Under the pieces are notes generated by a model, which searched no databases, had not been told where the DNA came from, and saw only the letters and a program-made list of their open reading frames with translations. Made by a program: the position numbers and the translations under genes. 64,000 nt of DNA, from NCBI GenBank assembly GCA_964019055.1, contig OZ025212.1, forward strand, positions 4,678,766-4,742,765, read 5' to 3'. Source of the DNA: Anthopleura xanthogrammica (Eukaryota; Cnidaria; Anthozoa; Actiniaria; Actiniidae). Positions 20,726 to 33,600 of the stretch are shown piece after piece (the first letter of the stretch is position 1; each line of letters starts with the position of its first letter).

Positions 20726-21505
20726 CTATGAACCAACGAGGATTTGCATAACTTGATCCAGTTCATCAAAGTTTTCATTCGTTCTTTCTCTCTTCATACT
20801 CTCGCCGCATCGTGCTGTCAATGAATTCGAAAGCCCCCAGGCGGCACAAAGTTCTTCCACTTCGACCGGCAAACCGGCAGCATTACAAGTATCGAAATCG
20901 TACAACGATAAATCTACATCTCCAAACTCGAGTTCGTCAGTCAACTCAAGCCCCAAAAGCGAGCTACAGCTAACAATCTCGCGTTCCAAATCACTGGCCT
21001 TCTCGCTGCTCGCATTGTTGTTTGAGTCCGTCGTGGTGTCAGTGTTTTCCGACGTGTGTTGTTTTCTTCGTTCATCGTAATCCTCACAATAGTCTAGTCC
21101 CAATTCACGCACAATTTTATCTCCCAACAAGTTTATTTCTTTCTCAAAGTGAATAAGATCCATTGGCTTGTTGAGCGCTTCACGAGATCTGTTTTGAAGT
21201 AGAGATCCATTGTGAGAGCCGATCATTCGAGCGCCAAGACTGTCGGTCGAATGACTCGAGCAAGGTGCATCACATAACAACTGCTTGATTTGCGCCCTCT
21301 CTTCTTCTATATCCTCCTCTATTAACCTGATAGTGTTTGCTATGAGCACCGTCTTGCTGAGCAAAGGCTCGCCATTGCAGTAGTTCTTACGGAGCTTGCA
21401 GACTGAAATATCGAATATGGTTTGTCGTTGGTAGCAACGAGTCTGCAAGTCTCCATCTGCATCGCTTAATTTACGTTTGACTCCGTGTACACGCTCTTCT
21501 ATCAT
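20726..21505 (-). CDS. SERTA-domain protein (SERTAD-like), gene 2
   Basis: Single coding exon of 259 aa, preceded one base before the ATG by a 3' splice site (AG at 21508-21507). A donor gtaagt at 21889 suggests a 5' UTR exon ending at 21890, so the first intron lies in the UTR, as I recall for vertebrate SERTAD genes. A basic GVKRKLSD motif lies at residues 8-15. The SERTA motif at about residues 30-67 includes FDISVCKLRKNY, LSKTVLIANTIRLIEEDI. The C-terminus ends ENFDELDQVMQILVGS, very like the conserved C-terminal motif of SERTAD1/2. The middle is acidic and Ser-rich. Probable nuclear co-regulator of E2F/cyclin-linked transcription (family knowledge). Its intact N- and C-terminal motifs make it the more canonical of the two SERTA genes here. 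Confidence 0.88.
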   Translation of the reverse strand: MIEERVHGVKRKLSDADGDLQTRCYQRQTIFDISVCKLRKNYCNGEPLLSKTVLIANTIRLIEEDIEEERAQIKQLLCDAPCSSHSTDSLGARMIGSHNGSLLQNRSREALNKPMDLIHFEKEINLLGDKIVRELGLDYCEDYDERRKQHTSENTDTTTDSNNNASSEKASDLEREIVSCSSLLGLELTDELEFGDVDLSLYDFDTCNAAGLPVEVEELCAAWGLSNSLTARCGESMKRERTNENFDELDQVMQILVGS

Positions 21506-23949
21506 CCTGAAAATTCAAGAATTCAAAGTTTTTTCAATACTAAATGCACTGTCCATGTCATATCTTAGCATCCCCCTTGCAAATACTGAGCTTATCAGCC
21601 TTAAGTTAGGGTAAAGCTCTACTAATTCTGCCTGCATTATGGATGGCTAAATCTTCTGCTCACTTCTTTCAATGTCTTTTACTAGTATGAATCGTCTTAA
21701 AAAAAGCAGCCCAGCAAAAAACAAGAGCTTTAGCAAGTACAAGTCTTACCAAAACAAAGGGCTGGTATCAGAGTAAAGAAAGTTATTCCCAAAAGATCAC
21801 AGATACAAAAGATAAGTCAAGAAAACTAGCAGGTAGATTATTTCTCAATTTAGCATGGAACATCCGTAAACACGATTCGATAAACTTACCGAGATTTTTT
21901 AGCTCAAACTTCCCAACGAAGAGGTGAAAGAAAAACTCCAAAAGTCCAAAACTCAAAGCATCAACTCCTTAGCTCTCTGTTAAGTCGTCATCAAGTAGTT
22001 ATGGTGCAATAAAATGAAAAAGAATCGAAATCCAAGCTAAGCAAAAATATTTCCTTCGTTTCTCGAACGTTCACAGCGCAACAATAACCCGCAAAGGCAA
22101 ATCGATTAGCCGTGACCTGACAAACGCCACTCATTTGACGTCACGCACCGTATATGGACTTCTAATGACAGGTACTTTGCTCAAAACACCACCATATTTG
22201 GATGTGATTGACACTTTATTGGCTTACTTCCGGTCCGTAATCGTTCTAGCGTGACCTAAGTTGTGACAATCTTACCCTTGTACTGGAGGGGTGAGTAGTA
22301 AATTGTCGTTTATTTAGCGGAAACCGGAAGAGCAGTGTGCGGAGGAGTTCGGTGATCTGGTAAACAACCTAAAGGGAAAGTGAAACAAGTCACGTTTCGA
22401 CGATCTATGGGGTTTTTCAGATTTTGCAGCATTATTTTCCATTCTTTCTACGTAATTTGAAATATTATTGCTTCGAGGTGCATTACAAACTATTATTCTA
22501 ACTCTAAGACACTCAAAAATGGATATTACTTAATAAAAAAATTGGATTCAAAGCAAAACTTTTCAGCATAGGTTTTTGAATTTTCTTCTAACAATCAAAT
22601 CTTCAGTCTCGAATGCGCGTGCTGGTTAGTGATAAATGCATAATACAGATTGATAACATTAAATACGTAGCTTTAAACTGCGATATTTTCTTATTTTCGA
22701 GCTTTACAAGTCATCAATGTCGTATCGAGTTTATGACGCGATGTTTTGAAGTGACACATTCGTTGACGTCACGAGGGAGGGAATTCCCAGAGTGTCCACG
22801 TTCATGAAATTCTATACTACTACGGCGAACTAAGAAAGGCAGTCATAACAGCACGAGTGAGGTCAGAAAAATCCCGACGTCAGAAAAATTGAATTGAATA
22901 TTGGCAATAACAATCAAATTGAATAAAACGCATTTTACGAATGTGAAATGTCATTTCATTCATTCATTTCTATTTTAATCTTGTGTGTGTGACGTACAGA
23001 ATAGGAGTAAATACAGCGGAAGCTCTTCGAGGCCATACACAGCACACTGTCGTTCGAAAATTTACGGGCCACATAAAATTGTATTTGTTAGTTGTTTTTT
23101 TATACCCACATTTCTTGCGACATTTCTTTTTTCATCGTTAGTATCGAGTGAATTATACATTATTCCTGTTCTATTACATTTTATGTGATTTTTCAATATT
23201 TCCAATAGTATGAATCGGGCCTGAATATGAATATAACAGTTACAAAGCGTTAAAATACGCGAAAAGGAAGGGCGAGTCAATCATTTCAATAGATCACCAT
23301 ACTTCCACTTCCTCTCCCTATCGCTTCTTGCGTTACACCATCATCCTTCAAAGTCACGTTACGATTGCAAATTTTGTCACGCATCGACTTGTCTTTCAAA
23401 CTTTTAGTAATAATGTGCCATGGTTTGACCGGTGAATTGTAAAATAAATATTGATCCATAATTATCTCAGGGAAGGAAAATTACTTTTTACTAAGCGCAA
23501 AAGCTATCGAAAAATGAAGACATAACACATGATTAAAGCTATATCAGTATAGAAAATGAATATAGAGCAAAATTTCACTATCATGTATATGTAATATCCT
23601 TTTAATCTCACAGTTCCAAGACAGTGGTGCTGTATTGATAATCGATAGCCTGTGCTCAGCCAATCTCTGCCATCTCTACTCTACAAAAGGGGTATAATCG
23701 GAGTGGTACTACACCTTGGTCACACTGTGGTGTCGGAAGCTTCCGGTGGCTGCCGAGCGCCCAGACTTATCAAACGAGTAATATGCATGTCAAAAAGTGA
23801 AAGGCTCACTACGACTACTTGTTGGCGTTGGATCTTTGTAGAAAGAATCGTGAAGTCTTATTTTATCTGTCTGTCTGGAAGAACGAGCAGGAATATAATT
23901 AATAGCTAACGCCGGATTCACGTAGATACAGTGTCGATTGTAACTAGAG
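21506..23949. other. 5' regions of SERTA gene 2 (-) and the beta-helix gene (+)
   Basis: It contains the SERTA gene 2 intron (21507-21889) and a probable 5' UTR exon from 21890 upward. Two CRE palindromes lie at 22136-22143 and about 22763-22771. A TATA-like gggtataatc sits near 23690. No coding sequence recognised. Confidence 0.5.
22136..22143. promoter_or_regulatory. CRE palindrome upstream of SERTA gene 2
   Basis: Perfect TGACGTCA about 245 bp beyond the inferred end of the 5' UTR exon. The same octamer occurs near other promoters in the window. Binding by CREB/ATF proteins is inference from the motif alone. Confidence 0.45.
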
Positions 23950-26900
23950 ATGGCTTTTCGAGGCCAGATTATACTGGTTTTGTTCATTCAAACAGTAACA
24001 ACTCGAGGTAAGGCCAAAATACAGCAACAGCACATTTAGAAACATCCCTTAACTTTCTTATGAACAAGTTAACTCTTTTTTTTGGCAAAAAAAGACCTTT
24101 TTAGCTTCGTATGCAAATTGCCCATTTCAGACCACATGACATTCCCTTGAGAAATGTTCTTTTGTTAAAATATTAACACATGAAAGAATCAGCTCCCAAG
24201 AGTGGCATTACGTGGTCTGAAATGGGCACAACAAACAACTAAGCTGAAAAGGTCTATTCCTTCTTACTTCCAAAGCTTGATTTTAATGAGTTATTTATAA
24301 TTAACTGGGCTTTCTGTGGTTCTAGCTCAATCATGTAAGTTGGTCAGCGGGCATCAGTGTTAGCCATCATGAATTCCATGTTTATATTTGAAACTCCCAA
24401 GATACACTTGATGAAAATCATCTGATTAGATTGAATTGAATTTACTTGTGTTAGAACAGCAGCCCGTTACTCATATTGGTCACCCTGTGGTTAGTTTCAG
24501 GCTTTAGACCAGTAAAAGAAGCCAAAAATCACATTCATGGGGACAGAGAGCATTATGGATATATTAGTAGTAGCAATAAATTTTAAATATAAAATCGTTA
24601 TTTTTATACAAAGCAGGTCCACAATTGAATAAAGTCTACGTATCTCAAGAGAGAGGTGTGGACAGACCATCCTGTGGCACGCAACTCCAGCCTTGTAAAT
24701 CTATTTCTGCTGGTGTGTGGCGAGCAGACAACAATTCACATGTCTATATAGATGGTACAGGAACACAAACAAGTCCTTATCCCTGTCAATCATCGACTCT
24801 GAAGCTCCAGGGAATCTATGCAAATAAAAGTCTTTCACTGATTGGCGTCCAGTCTCCCGTCAATGTTAAATGCCGAGATAGCCTGGGGATTAGACTGGAC
24901 CACTCTAATCTCAACTATAATGGTACTACAATCAACTTGACGAATATCTGGTTTCTTGGAAGCCCTATAAATGCTCATGACGTCAATCTTCAAATTGACA
25001 GCTGCACCTTTGTCAAGGGAGCAAGTGCCGTAACTCTTACCCAGCAGTCCACTGGGTCACTCACCATATTATTTACAAACTCGTCTTGCCAGAACACCAG
25101 TTCTTGTATCATCGTTGATGCAAGTAAAATGCGTCTAAAAATACCACAAGGTAGATTACGGATTCATTTTACAAACAGCAATGTAACTGGCACTCTGATG
25201 GGTTCTCCGACACTCCCAAGCAATGCCGCAGCGATACAAGTGATTTCTAGTGATGATAATCCACGGTCAATATCCTGTGATATTGCCCTAAAAAACGCTG
25301 TCTTTACACATAATCAAATTGGTCCTCAAGGTGTTGTTAATGTTCTCTGGTATAATGGGTTTTCATCGTTACAGCTTCACAACGTTTCGTTTTTTGATAA
25401 CAAGTTCGTGTCACGTAGCCCTCCTAACATGATTGTCACCCGAAGCCGTGACATCGAAGTCATCATAAACCGTGCAATCTTCTCCACCAGTACAATGGGT
25501 CGTGTTATGAGACTAGACGCCACAAACAGTAGCATGGTGCACATCTTGAACAGTTACCTCACTGGAGAACAGCTCGCACCAAAAGGAAGCGTAGGGTTAT
25601 TCTATCTGGATTCAGAACATTTTACTGAGGTGTTCATAAGCAATACGACGTTTACAAACATTCAGACCAGTACTAGTGGCGTGGGGAGTTGCATGTCCCT
25701 TAAGAGCGGAACAGCAAAAGTACTAATAGTAAATTCAACGTTCAGAAACAACCACGCTAGGTGCGCGGGCATATTTTGGATGTCCGTTGAAGAGTTGTTG
25801 GTACTTGTCTTTCAGGGTTGCTATTTTGAGTCGATTGGAGCGGATGGAGCTGGAGGGTTGGCCAGTTGTACAGGCAAGTTTGTGAACATCACGATGCTGG
25901 ACTCAAAGATCAATGGCAGCCATATTCTAGGACCTGGTGGGGTTTTCTATATCGGCGTTAATGGTTGTGGCCACCAAGACGAAATTTGGAACGCCAATCT
26001 GGTATTAAAAAACACTATAATCGAGCATTGTTCCTGCACTGGTTCAGGTGGTGTTGCGGTAATGAATTCAATTAATGGTTCGATTACTTTAAGAAATAGC
26101 TTTTTTTTAAATATTAGTGCTAATGTGAATGGAGGGGTGTTTTGGGCGCAAAACACCAAGTCATCTGTCAGTGCCAGCCTATCCATTGAAATTTCGAATA
26201 CTGTTTTCAAATACATCACTTCGTGGGGTCAAGGAAGTGTAATACGTGCTGACAGGGTAACAAAATTATTTTTGGACAGAGTCATAGTAGATTCAGCTAC
26301 TGCTCGCGTAGGAACGGGCGGTGGATTATTCATCGAGGGAAAAAATGATATGGAAATAAATATCGCTAACAGCACTTTTAAAAACTGTGAAGCCATTTCA
26401 GCAGGAGGAATATTGTATCTGCAGACCGATAAACCGTTAAGAATGGCGATTTCAGATTCTGTTTTTGAGTCTGGTGTTGCCTATTGGCTTCCTGGTGGGT
26501 GTATATACTTACAAGTAGGACAGGCCTATGTAACGTTTATGAATGTTACGTTAAAACACTGTCAAAGTTTACATACTCGAGGTGGAGCCGTGTATCTTAG
26601 TACGAGGAATTCTAGTAAAATAGTATTTCATTCCTGTGTTTTTCTTGATAATAGTGCACCGGCAGGTGTTGGAGGGGCATTGATTATAGAACTTCCAAAA
26701 GATCTTATCATTGATCCGGGTTGTACAGGTATTGAAGACTTAAGTATCGATGACCCGAACAAACCTCACCGAGTACTATGGAACAATAAAAGCGAAGTCC
26801 AAATTATTAATACAATTTTTACAAATAACACGGCTCAAAGCGGAGGAGCAATGGCGTTTACAAGGGGACAACACGTAATACAGGGCTGTATGTTTCGGAA

Positions 26901-28998
26901 TAACTTTGCAAGCCTACGAGGTGGACATGTCTTGTTGACGTCAGACTCAACTAGCTTACTAATATATGACTCGAAATTCCTGCAGACGCGACAGACTCAA
27001 GTTCTAAACGCAGATGATAAGAAAATGTCTTTCAGTATAACATCTTTCATTGACACCGAAAGCCAAGGTCCTTTAATGTTGCAAAACTCCTCACTAGAGT
27101 CCAAGCCGTTAGGAGACGTCAGACCATTAGTCATGGTGTCTCAAGGAGGGTATGTCAGTTTTGACAACAAGACATCCTTGATATGTCCACGAGGGAGCGA
27201 CTTGGAGATCTTGAACTTTAGTAATACAGTCAACAATGAACACAAGTCACACCGGCGTAAAATTAGCTTAACTGTGTTGCAGTTTAATTGTAAAGCATGT
27301 CCTCTTGATTCCTACAGCCTTCAGCATGGACGAAGTGCTAGCTTGAAAAAGATCGGTGGTTTCCAGTGCTTGCCTTGTCCATTCGGAGCTGAATGTCTGA
27401 AAAACATTGCAGCAAAGGAAAACTATTGGGGTTACCAAATACCACGCCAAAACCCACCCGCTCTTAACTTCACTAACTGTCCCGCGGGATACTGTAAACA
27501 TCCCGACCAAGAGGACCCTCTTCAGTACAACAGTTGTCAAGGCAACAGGAGTGGAATATTATGTGGTCAGTGTAAGGGAGACTACACCGAGACTCTTCTG
27601 TCACCATCTTGTCGACCCAAAGACGAATGTGATGACACGTGGTTATGGGGTGTAGCAGTTGTAATGTTGTTGCTCATGGCAACGTACTTGGTTCACAAGC
27701 CTCGTTTGAGTGTCTTCTTCAGAAGAGAGATCTTTTGGTTTCGAAAAGACAATATCGATGAAGAAGTTCCAGTACATGGAGAAGTCAGTGCAAAGAGCCA
27801 CGACAATGGATACTTGAAAATAGTTTTTTACTTTTACCAAGTGGCCAACCTTCTCTTGATTTCCACGTCGTACGACACCATCATCGATTCACATCTTCTT
27901 CAGCCTGTTGTCGGGTTCTTCAACTTCCAGTTCAGATTTTCATCCAGTGGCTTCTTGTGTCCCTTTCCTGGCCTTACAGTCGTCACGAAAGAACTCTTCT
28001 TGGCTTCACAAGTATTTGGTGTTTTTATCATGATCTTGTTCTGTTACTTCTGCCATGTGTGGGTTCGCAAATGCAAGTCCATACCCTCACCAAATCTCGG
28101 GCCTTACTTGGGTGCTCTGCTGGAGACCATGTTGCTAGGCTACGCCGTCTTTGCTAACACAGCCCTTAAACTGTTACGGTGTACGACCATCGGTGAAGAA
28201 TCACGGCTGTTTATTTCTGGTCAAGTGTTGTGCTATCAGTGGTGGCAGTACTTGTTGATGGTATTTGTTGGTTTTGTGGTTGTGCATCTTTTACTGATCC
28301 TCGGGCTCGGTTCCTATTGGCTGAGCAAGGGAAGCATATCGGTCAAGGGGTTTTTGTTGGGCTGTGCTCTTCCACTTCCCTATCTAGTGTACAGACTTGT
28401 CAGCCATCTCTTCTGCCAACAGCGTCAGCCGGTCAGTGAAGAATCTGTTAAATGGAAGGCATGTATCGAGGATGTTCTATTTGGTGCATTCAGGCCTCGG
28501 GAAGGAGACTCCTACGGTGCTTTGTACTGGGAAAGCGTTCTGACGGGCAGACGTCTGATCATCATCATCATCTACGTGTCCTTCTCCGATCCTCTATGTA
28601 AACAGCTCCTCCTAACTTTCGTCTGCGTTGGCATCCTGCTCCATCACTCAATCGTGCGTCCATTCCGTAACGCGAAAGCCAATAACATAGAAATGGCTTC
28701 TCTCTTAGGCCTGATAACCATTTCAATAATCAACACGTTCAAGGCAAGTTTTTTAACCACTGGCCAGTATCCCAAAGGCCCTTTACATTCATCTGCACAG
28801 ATCTTGGACTGGATTCAAATCTTTATATTAAGTGTGGTACCAGTGATTTGTGTTTTGTTGATCATAGCGTGTGTTGTTTCCCAAGTGGTTCGTCTTTGTA
28901 CAGTGATTGGTCGATTTTGTGCAAGCTGCTGTAGGTGCTACTTCGCCCTGGAGAGCAGACCCTTGCTCGAGCCTACTGACTTCAATGAACCCACTTGA
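23950..28998 (+). CDS. Large Pmp-like beta-helix ectodomain protein with about nine membrane helices
   Basis: Exon 1 (23950-24007) encodes a signal peptide (MAFRGQIILVLFIQTVTTRG). It joins in phase 1 to one very long exon, 24617-28998; total 1479 aa. Residues about 25-900 form a repetitive parallel-beta-helix region with many FxNN/SxF and GGA/GGG motifs (for example RGGAVYLSTRNSSKIVFHSC and TNNTAQSGGAMAF), like chlamydial Pmp or pectate-lyase-type repeats. N-glycosylation sequons are frequent. Residues about 905-1025 are Cys-rich (CKACPLDSYS, CLPCPFGAEC, GILCGQCKGDY). TM segments start near residues 1028, 1085, 1152, 1181, 1222, 1264, 1331, 1376 and 1420. The tail ends SRPLLEPTDFNEPT with a dileucine. 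I recall related uncharacterised proteins as an expanded family in cnidarians. Function is unknown; an adhesion or pattern-receptor role would be speculation. Confidence 0.85.
24092..24257. mobile_element. MITE family B, copy 1
   Basis: Ends agacctttttagctt and gctgaaaaggtct with inner inverted words gcccatttcagaccacatga / acgtggtctgaaatgggc. It lies in the first intron of the beta-helix gene. Sister copies are at 32890, 33666, 40343, 49104 and 50495. Confidence 0.85.
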
Positions 28999-29164
28999 GT
29001 GGAAAGCTACGCTTGGGTAGAGGTATACAGTACGGTGTAATGTAAAGCAAGTGGAATACAATAATGCTGAACACTAAAACTTCACATACGTAGAACGTTT
29101 TCAGTGTGTAAAAATTTGAACTATCTAATTTGATTGCTTAACATTGATTGTTTGTTTGTTTTAG

Positions 29165-29301
29165 TATCAACCCCTTTCACGTGACGTCAAAGCAGCTTAA
29201 TTTGGAGGACAAAACATAAGAATTTCAATCTCCTGAGAATTGGAAGCCATTGTTTTGTCCTCCAAATTGAGCTGCATTCCGACGTGCTGCAAGGGGTCTA
29301 T
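29165..29301. mobile_element. MITE family A, copy 1
   Basis: The ends caacccctttcacgtgacgt and gacgtgctgcaaggggt are inverted copies. The arms continue with aatttggaggacaaaaca / ttttgtcctccaaatt around the core ctcctgagaattggaa. Other copies are at 34581-34720 and 39774-39902. Confidence 0.85.
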
Positions 29302-29317
29302 TACAGTAAGTTACGGA

Positions 29318-29480
29318 CACACGGCGCAGCATTGCGCGCAATATTGCAGGCAATCGATGTTGCGAGCCATGTACACGACGCAATTTGTTGCACACAATAT
29401 TGTTGAAGTAGAAAACTATTTCAGGAACACTGCCTGCAGTTTTTCGTGCAGTATTGCACCTTGTGTCCGCGCCTTTAGTT
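29318..29480. mobile_element. Inverted-repeat element with tgcgcaatattgc words
   Basis: The left end ggacacacggcgcagcattg and the right end cagtattgcaccttgtgtcc form a diverged inverted repeat around a centre rich in caatattg. It sits directly beside MITE A copy 1. No coding capacity. Confidence 0.55.
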
Positions 29481-30681
29481 TTTATAGTTCGCGCTGGAGT
29501 CTCGTGGTCATAATAGTTATCTTGTGTGCTTTTCAAATGATATATTTTATGTAATTTACATCTTAGCTTTTTCTTGGTTAGTTCATAGTTTAGACGAACA
29601 AGTATAAATAGGTCAGTATCTGACTCCAAAGTTTCAGTAATTTTGATGCATTGTTTAGTGGGTAGATGTGAATGTTTTGTTTACAAATAAACACATTTGT
29701 TGACTGGGAAATATTCAACAGTCTGCACGAGGCGAAGCCAAGTGCAGCATAAATAATTTTTCAGTACATTGGACAGTCCGCACTGTGCATTAATTCGTAA
29801 ACACAAAACGCGATATTGAATTTTAAGTTTCTAACTCGTTTAGTATTCAATCTTAGTACACTGGAATACACGACTTTCGTCGTTTTTGCCACAATGACAT
29901 GATGACAGACCAAACTAACATGACCAAAAACGACAAAACTAGAAGAATTACTTTCACAAGGAAGTCCAAAATTAGTCAAATATATGGTAAAAACTGAAAG
30001 GAATTAAATTTAGAAAGAGTTTCATTCAACATTTGAAGAATTATCAGCTTTACTGACAAAGCAACACAGCATAAACTATCGTCCAAAGCTAAAGTTGTGC
30101 TTTCGACATCAAAACATTGGAGAAAACAAGAAACTTCATTGTTTTACCTTTAAAAGTCGACGCACTCCAATAAATTTGTCTTTCCCCTCTTGATGGCATT
30201 GATTTTTGATCAAGTTTAAACTACTTTTGTCCTGTAATTCACCAAATCTTTCAACGACAAACTCGTTCAGTATGTGATATTGTCAGTCCTCATTTTGATG
30301 TCGCCGATGCACAGGCAGCCCAAGCAATACATTTGTGTTGCATGTGTACTATCAGATTTACGGTGAATGTATGGGACGAAAAAATACGTATTTTTCGTTT
30401 AAATAAATTTGAACTTACCTTGTTCGTGTGTTGTTGTTAATGGTATTTAATGTCATAATTTCTGCATGGATTTTAGCCGTTTTACCGGTGGGCTAATTTT
30501 TCAAAAACTGCTTAAAACGGCTAAAAACTGATTGCGTTAAAATAAGTTTGTAAAGCAATATATATAACAGGTTGGTGGTGCACATCTATCTAAATTTAAG
30601 ATTTTATTCAAGACTAAATTTAATATTATAAACTTGAATTTATTGTTGAGAATTTTTTACAAACGTAAACCAGGTAAAATT

Positions 30682-33600
30682 TCAAGCATCTAACAAATCT
30701 TGAACGAATTGCAGTGATTTCTCAAGCTCTTTCACAAAAGCCATTTCCTTTCCATAGCATGGATGTCGAGGATTGGCGTTGACAGTGATCGAAATCGCAT
30801 TTCTCCCAAACATATAATGAAGCGCCATTGATTTTGGCGGCAAAATACACTTGACCCCAGGCCTCCCAATGGCCTCGATCTCGGGGTACCAACATGGATT
30901 TGAAGTGACGTTCTCGGCAATCTGAGGAGGCAGGATATCAAGCCAAGGTGCTCTCAGATATTCCACAATAAGTTCTTTCAAACTTGTATTGAGTTTTGAT
31001 GGAGTATTTCTGAATGGCAGACGATTTGCAAGCCCTAAAGTTCTGTACAGGGAATCAAGATGCCATAGATTGATTTTCCCTTTCTTGTAACGCAAGACTT
31101 CGTCTTTGTAGCTACGTAATGCCTTCTCTAGCAAAGTTTTCAGTCGTATGTGTTCTTGTCTAGTTAGTGTTTCATCACCGCTGCTCCGAGATTTACAGGC
31201 TTGTTGGACGAACTGCTTCATGTCCGCCATACTACTGTCCATGAAAGTCATTCCGCCAAATCGGAAATTCCTTTGGAAAGAAAGTTATATTGTATTATTA
31301 CATGTCATTAAGATTGCTTTTTAAAAGCTAGTTTTAGAGGCTAAAGGACCGGCTATTACCATTAAAGCGGCGGATCCAGAATTTCAAAAAGGGGATTCCA
31401 AAATGGTCGCCACGTACGTAGAAAAAACAGACGTGATCTGGTTCACAAAGGGTGGGTCCAATTTCATTCAACTGAGCATAAAGAACATTATCGGCTTTAC
31501 AAGATTTCACAAAGGGGGGAAGGGGGGATGGAAGGGGTTACATGGAACCCATGGACCCACCCCTGAATCCGACACTGGCATTATGACCATGAAACAATGG
31601 TTCCATACATTTACTCGGTATTTCTCAAGTCCAACCTGGACTTAGAACCATGCATTGTCTTGTGGTCACTTACGCAAATTCGGGAAAGGTCTTTTACCTG
31701 ATACTGACTACTTCATTGACGCTCATAGGTCTTCCAGCGAACATACCCAGGGCAAGCTGCATCCCAGCTTGAAACACGCTACCAGGCGTAGCTCCATGGG
31801 TTTTACACATCTGTACAAAACTAAAACCACGACAAATCTCGAAGACGTCTGTGGAGAAAGGCTTGAAGGGCCCTGATTTCCGACCGGTTTGAATCTTATA
31901 ATCGATCCTCCGTCGGAAGTACTCGTCTGCTGTGTCATCCCAGATTAATGGATATGGTTCTGGATAGGTCGAATTGTCAGCATCTAGTATAGAAGATAAT
32001 ACAACAGGTAACCCAGAGAGATTATACATTAAGGGTGGATGGACGTCAGGTCCGAAGTCCATATGACGCCTCTGCGCATGTCTCGGGGATATCCTACGTT
32101 CAGTATAAACATTTAAGCAATCTCGAAAAGCTGAGCTTTCCTGGTTTGACACGCTTCCTGGAAAACTGACATGAAGTTTTCCTCCTTTTAGTTTCTCAGG
32201 ATATATTTTCTCTACAAATTCTCTTTACATGATGCTGTCAACCCAAAGGGACGCAACCCAGTCCCCGCGTGAGAAATAAGTGCCCAACCCCCACTCCTTT
32301 CTGTCAAAGGCTATGAGCACTGATAGACCCTTATCTTCGCACCGCAGAAGTTGAAATTTTTTCGTGAAAATTGTGAAGCAAATAAAACTTTTTAAAAACA
32401 TATTTTAGAATAACTTACCATCGATAGTTTCCTCTTCAAATGCACGTTCATTCCCAACTGCAATCCGCACAAAGTTCGTCCCAACTGTCCCTGTCATGCC
32501 AGCCAAATAGTTATTAACAAATCCTGCAACTCCATTGCCGAACAAAACCAGCTGAACGCTCTTGTCGTACCATCGATTAACGAAGTTTCCCGAGTAAAGC
32601 GCGAACATTGCTTCGTTAGCGGTTCGTGGAAAGTCGTCAGGGTCGAGCGCTACAGTGAAGAGGGCGTCGCGAATGAGTGTAAGGTTTGTGGCGTTTCTTT
32701 GACTGAGACATCTGAGCCGTTGTTCCTCCTGACAACGTTCAACAGGAGTCAAGCTCGTGATTACAGCCATTGGTGTTGAGGGTAAGTCTCTTGTGGCATC
32801 CATTTTCAGGATGAGTTGTATTTGTTTCTGCAAGGTAAGTCAGACAAATCCATTCTTATCAAATTTCATTATATTAAAAAGGTAGAACAATAGACCCTTT
32901 TAGCTTCGTTGTTTGTTGTGCCCATTTCAGACCATGTGATGCCACTCTTAGGAGTTGATTCTTTCATGTGTAAATATTTGAACAAAAGAGCATTTCTCAA
33001 GGGAATGTCATGTGGTCTGAAATGGGCAATTTGCATACGAAGCTAAAAAGGTCTATTCAGATCCAAGAGAGTCGGTTTAACTCACCCTGAGCTGATTATC
33101 AGTGATTTTTTTCTCTTTTCCATTCTCATTGGTATGAATCAGGTCGAGTTTATACATATTTCCTCGTACCATCACAATAATGTGCCTTGATTGGTCTTCA
33201 GGGGCTTTGTATCGTTCAATAGATCCTGGACGAAACTGCATTGAGCAGGAAAAAATATAGTTGTACCACTGCATTGAGAGAGGTGTTCCTTTGATGGTAT
33301 CTTGATCAAACTCAACACTATTGTAAAAATCTCTGGCCTTCATAAGTCCGTCTATAAGCGAAGCAGCCCGACCAACCATAACATCTTCTCGTGCTTTTGA
33401 TGAAACTGGAACATTATCTGTTAGAGGAGTTTCATTTTCTGCAATGCCACCTTCCACTGATGTCCCGGCATGCCTTGGGCTCCCTCGGATCAATACGCCG
33501 TATGACGTCACAGGTTGGGATGGGATGATGTCTTGGTGGAAATAAACTTCGTCATGGCGAATGCCAAAGGTGTCTCCATGATTTGCAGGAGCATACCAGC

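Larger units (their letters stand above)
28999..30681. other. Convergent spacer between beta-helix gene and acyltransferase gene
   Basis: Contains two inverted-repeat elements (29165-29301 and 29318-29480). Otherwise AT-rich sequence with no recognised gene; presumably both 3' UTRs. Confidence 0.6.

Noticed and set aside
23652..23909. 85-aa ORF upstream of the beta-helix gene
   Set aside because: No similarity recognised and it lies in the probable promoter/5' UTR of the gene starting at 23950.
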